A stretch of DNA of 64,000 bases, from assembly GCF_050157905.1 (NCBI RefSeq), contig NZ_JBKIWZ010000003.1:310001-374000 (forward strand), written 5' to 3'. Positions 62,249 to 64,000 of this stretch are shown here, piece by piece. Position 1 is the first letter of the stretch. Every line of letters begins with the position of its first letter. A program made the position numbers and the translations under genes. This stretch comes from Pantoea sp050157905 (lineage in GTDB: Bacteria; Pseudomonadota; Gammaproteobacteria; Enterobacterales; Enterobacteriaceae). Under the pieces are notes generated by a model. It ran no database searches and was not told where the DNA came from. It was given only the letters and a program-made list of their open reading frames with translations.

Positions 62249-62258
62249 TTAACTTACT

Positions 62259-62487
62259 ATAGCTCGTAGTTAGAGCTGAATACGTGCACACGGTTCTCCC
62301 TGAAGAAGCGCTCATTCTTAAACAACGGGGCAGCCATTTTTATGCCCATGCGCTTTGCTTCAGCTGAACGCGCAATAACGCAGCCGTCGTTATTCGACAC
62401 GACCACAATGGGTTTTCCGCGCAGATCAGGACGGAATACCGTTTCGCAGGAGGCATAAAAATTATTGGCATCGGCCAGCGCGAACAT
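62259..62487 (-). pseudogene. umuC: umuC, 5' fragment
   Basis: First 76 codons of UmuC: MFALADANNFYASCETVFRP with the catalytic Asp, then NNDGCVIARSAEAKRMGIKM and ending VFSSNYEL at the element edge, where the frame hits TAG. The remainder is at 50241-51274. It starts three bases after the upstream umuD stop codon, showing an original umuDC operon. Confidence 0.92.
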
Positions 62488-62489
62488 CC

Positions 62490-62867
62490 CTACTCTCCTG
62501 CCCGCCCGTTGAATCCCACCCCAGCCACATCAGTCAGAGCGTAGGCAACCACGCCCCATACGGGGAGCGCCTGACTTACATCAAGCAGCGTTACATTCTC
62601 ATCTGCGTCAAGCGCCTGCAGGGCGGGAACGGGATTGAGCAGCAGTCGCCTCAGCGTCAATTCCCCATCAAACTCCGCAACAATTAGCTGGCCATGCACA
62701 GGCTTAAGTGCACGGTCAACTGCCAGCACGGAGCCTTTAACAATACCGGCAGCAGGACAGTCGCTTTCGCTGCGCATAAGATAGGTTGAGTAAGGGGAAA
62801 GGTGTACAAGATCGCCCAGGTTTAAACGCGTTTCAGTATAATTCTGGGCGGGATTCTGAAAGGCCAT
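62490..62867 (-). CDS. UmuD'-like protein (HumD type), catalytic dyad lost
   Basis: A 125-residue LexA/UmuD-fold protein. Start ATG 62867 (MAFQNPAQNYTET) has GGAG 6 bp upstream. It begins where E. coli UmuD is cut (before FPSPAADY), so it is made already in the UmuD' size. The region for the catalytic serine reads SESDCPAAG instead of SGDSM, and the lysine region reads GELTLRRL instead of GEFTVKKL, so self-cleavage residues are missing. The rest (VLAVDRALKPVHGQLIVAEFDG) fits. It partners UmuC, but umuC here is disrupted. It may still bind a host polymerase. Confidence 0.82.
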   Translation of the reverse strand: MAFQNPAQNYTETRLNLGDLVHLSPYSTYLMRSESDCPAAGIVKGSVLAVDRALKPVHGQLIVAEFDGELTLRRLLLNPVPALQALDADENVTLLDVSQALPVWGVVAYALTDVAGVGFNGRAGE

Positions 62868-62977
62868 GAAATGCTCCATTCTGATCGGCGTAGCTGCCTG
62901 TCTGTTAAAACCTGCGCATCCTCTACACAGATACATTGACTACTTCTGGTATGAGTATACGTCGTTATAAGTGTAAT

Positions 62978-63043
62978 GCCCGCTTCTGGCACAAAGCGGA
63001 CAAAGTAACTAAGTTGAACGTCCGCTATGAGCGAAAAGCGGAC
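62978..63043. repeat. Twin AGCGGAC hairpins in the umuD upstream region
   Basis: GCCCGCT...AGCGGAC (62978-63001) and GTCCGCT...AGCGGAC (63020-63043) are two similar imperfect hairpins in tandem, just downstream of the hydrolase stop. They resemble intergenic repeats of enterobacteria; either could act as terminator. Confidence 0.5.
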
Positions 63044-63052
63044 ATTGATCAT

Positions 63053-64000
63053 TCAGATAATCCCCGCCGGGTTTGAAATGCGTATCCGCCAGCCCTTATC
63101 CGCCCCTTGTTCCATCACCTGTGTGGCGATACCGCAATCATCTTTTTGAGTGCCGTCTTCTAACGTTGTAGTCAGCGACCATTTGATGATGGCAAGAATA
63201 AGGTCACCCGAAGGGATGAGAGTATGGATCTGGTTTCTGATAATTGGCCTCGATGCTATCAACGTGGTTAAAGCCATACGCAATGCAACAGGATCACTTT
63301 CGATGACAACATTGCTGGGCATTCTCATCGTGGCACGGTTACTGAAAACAGACATTAATGCGTCAATTTTTCCGGCATTAAATGCTTCATCAAATGCAGC
63401 GATGGTTTCAGCTGGTGATCGATGGACAGTGTCGCTCTTCTCAACCGAAGCGGCGAAAGTGGATATGTGTCCTGCAATTTCTTGAGGTGATTCCAGCGGC
63501 GAAAGATGTCCTGTGCCATGAACAATCACCATCGCTGCGTGAGGAATGCGAGGCAGCAGCTCTCTTTGCAACGTTTCCGGCATATCGACCCGGTCCAGCT
63601 CTCCTGATATGACTCTCACGGGAACATTAATGAAGGCAACTTCACTGGTAATGTCTTCGCGCATCGCGATGTCGGGCCAGGCGGCCTTCGCTTCAGTTCC
63701 GGCGCTCAGACTGTCTTCAATAACCTGCTCACGGAGCGCCGGGCTAAGCGGCCTCGACGTCAGAACATTGTCGATAACAAATTCGACTGATTCACGACTG
63801 CTGTATGCACTGGTAAGTCTGTCGCGATCTTCTTTAGAAAGCATCATGGGCGAAGGAGGAGAGGGTGCAATTAACATAAGCCCTTCAAGACCCTGAGGCC
63901 GACGGGATGCCATCAATTGGGCAACTTTTCCTCCCATTGAGTGGCCAATCAGGATATAGCGTTTGAGCTTGAGCGCGGCAATCACGCCTTCAGCATCACT
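63053..64000 (-). CDS. Alpha/beta hydrolase fused to a SnoaL-like domain, partial
   Basis: The frame is open to the right edge, so the N-terminus is missing. Nucleophile elbow GHSMGGKVAQ, acid residue region VISGELDRVDMP and His in HGTGHLSPLES give an active hydrolase. After about 185 residues a second domain begins (PAETIAAFDEAFNAGKIDALMSVF), a SnoaL/DUF4440-type cone, ending NPAGII. Such fusions act on small esters or as peroxidase-like enzymes. Its real start lies outside the window. Confidence 0.85.
   Translation of the reverse strand, partial: SDAEGVIAALKLKRYILIGHSMGGKVAQLMASRRPQGLEGLMLIAPSPPSPMMLSKEDRDRLTSAYSSRESVEFVIDNVLTSRPLSPALREQVIEDSLSAGTEAKAAWPDIAMREDITSEVAFINVPVRVISGELDRVDMPETLQRELLPRIPHAAMVIVHGTGHLSPLESPQEIAGHISTFAASVEKSDTVHRSPAETIAAFDEAFNAGKIDALMSVFSNRATMRMPSNVVIESDPVALRMALTTLIASRPIIRNQIHTLIPSGDLILAIIKWSLTTTLEDGTQKDDCGIATQVMEQGADKGWRIRISNPAGII

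Larger units (their letters stand above)
51275..62258. mobile_element. Tn554-like fluoride-resistance element inserted in umuC
   Basis: An element of about 11 kb splits umuC. The boundaries come from joining the two umuC pieces: removing 51275-62258 gives GAGCTATATGGCGACATG, which encodes ELYGDM in frame as in intact UmuC. Its tips carry the inverted repeat GTGGAATGCAA (51279-51289 and 62238-62248), spaced 4 bp from umuC at the left and 10 bp at the right; a six-base asymmetry fits Tn554-type insertion, which keeps a few bases of its former site at one end. It encodes two tyrosine recombinases (tnpA, tnpB), a fluoride-riboswitch operon, a second cargo block and a VOC gene. A tnpC equivalent is not seen. 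Confidence 0.88.

Noticed and set aside
62880..63020. LexA box upstream of umuD
   Set aside because: I looked for CTGT-N8-ACAG. The closest, CTGGTATGAGTATACG near 62946, has only one acceptable half-site, so I did not call it.
1..64000. CRISPR arrays, tRNA and rRNA genes
   Set aside because: No regularly spaced repeats or recognisable tRNA/rRNA segments were seen by eye. A covariance search would be decisive for tRNA.

Overview
The window looks like DNA of an enterobacterium of the Erwiniaceae, most likely Pantoea. Several genes match Escherichia coli relatives closely (YbiV/SupH, YbiU, YciT, YjbD, AscG/AscF/AscB, ClcA, the MASE2 cyclase DgcC), while the mixture with a PQQ-dependent SldBA-type dehydrogenase, a ParD-like/methionine-aminopeptidase pair and a TPP-controlled TenA-ABC operon is typical of Pantoea accessory DNA. 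No replication, rRNA or tRNA gene is visible, so I cannot say whether this is chromosome or a large plasmid. Species and replicon are inference.

Layout. 1-1951: broken edge of a DUF1232 gene and a chemotaxis receptor. 2625-7376: a tight six-gene operon (cytochrome b561-like protein, thermostable-hemolysin-family GNAT-like protein, acyl-adenylating enzyme, haem-oxygenase-like diiron oxidase, SDR, TPR lipoprotein-like protein) that looks like an uncharacterised small-molecule pathway. 7514-9328: VIT and ZIP metal transporters around a 46-residue membrane peptide. 9505-10407: PLP dehydratase. 10917-14381: autotransporter. 15533-19513: giant Ig-like adhesin with a recently duplicated module. 20937-23424: PQQ dehydrogenase SldBA-like. 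23836-27922: ParD-like/Map, a diguanylate cyclase and small unknown genes. 28136-29687: alcohol dehydrogenase and its divergent HxlR regulator. 29717-32888: supH, ybiU, yciT. 32867-37057: ascG/ascFB beta-glucoside system. 37165-40475: TPP riboswitch and tenA-ABC transporter (aminopyrimidine salvage). 40509-49711: EAL protein, FAD monooxygenase, clcA, DJ-1-like protein, MFS exporter, nitroreductase.

The most striking region is 50241-62867. A plasmid-type umuDC operon on the minus strand has its umuC gene cut in two (5' piece 62259-62487, 3' piece 50241-51274) by a foreign element of about 11 kb. The element ends in an 11-bp inverted repeat and carries two overlapping tyrosine recombinases arranged as in Tn554 (tnpA, tnpB). 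Its cargo is a fluoride-resistance operon: a sigma70-like promoter and fluoride (crcB) riboswitch followed by a family II pyrophosphatase, a universal stress protein, enolase, phosphoglycerate mutase and the fluoride channel CrcB. Fluoride poisons enolase and pyrophosphatase, so the element combines export with spare copies of the target enzymes. A second cargo block (beta-propeller protein, TDT/SLAC1-type transporter, uracil-DNA-glycosylase-like protein) and a VOC protein have no established link to fluoride. Joining the two umuC pieces across the element restores the conserved reading frame.

The upstream umuD partner is itself unusual: it starts where mature UmuD' starts and has lost the catalytic Ser and Lys, so it resembles phage P1 HumD. 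The window ends inside an alpha/beta hydrolase fused to a SnoaL-like domain.
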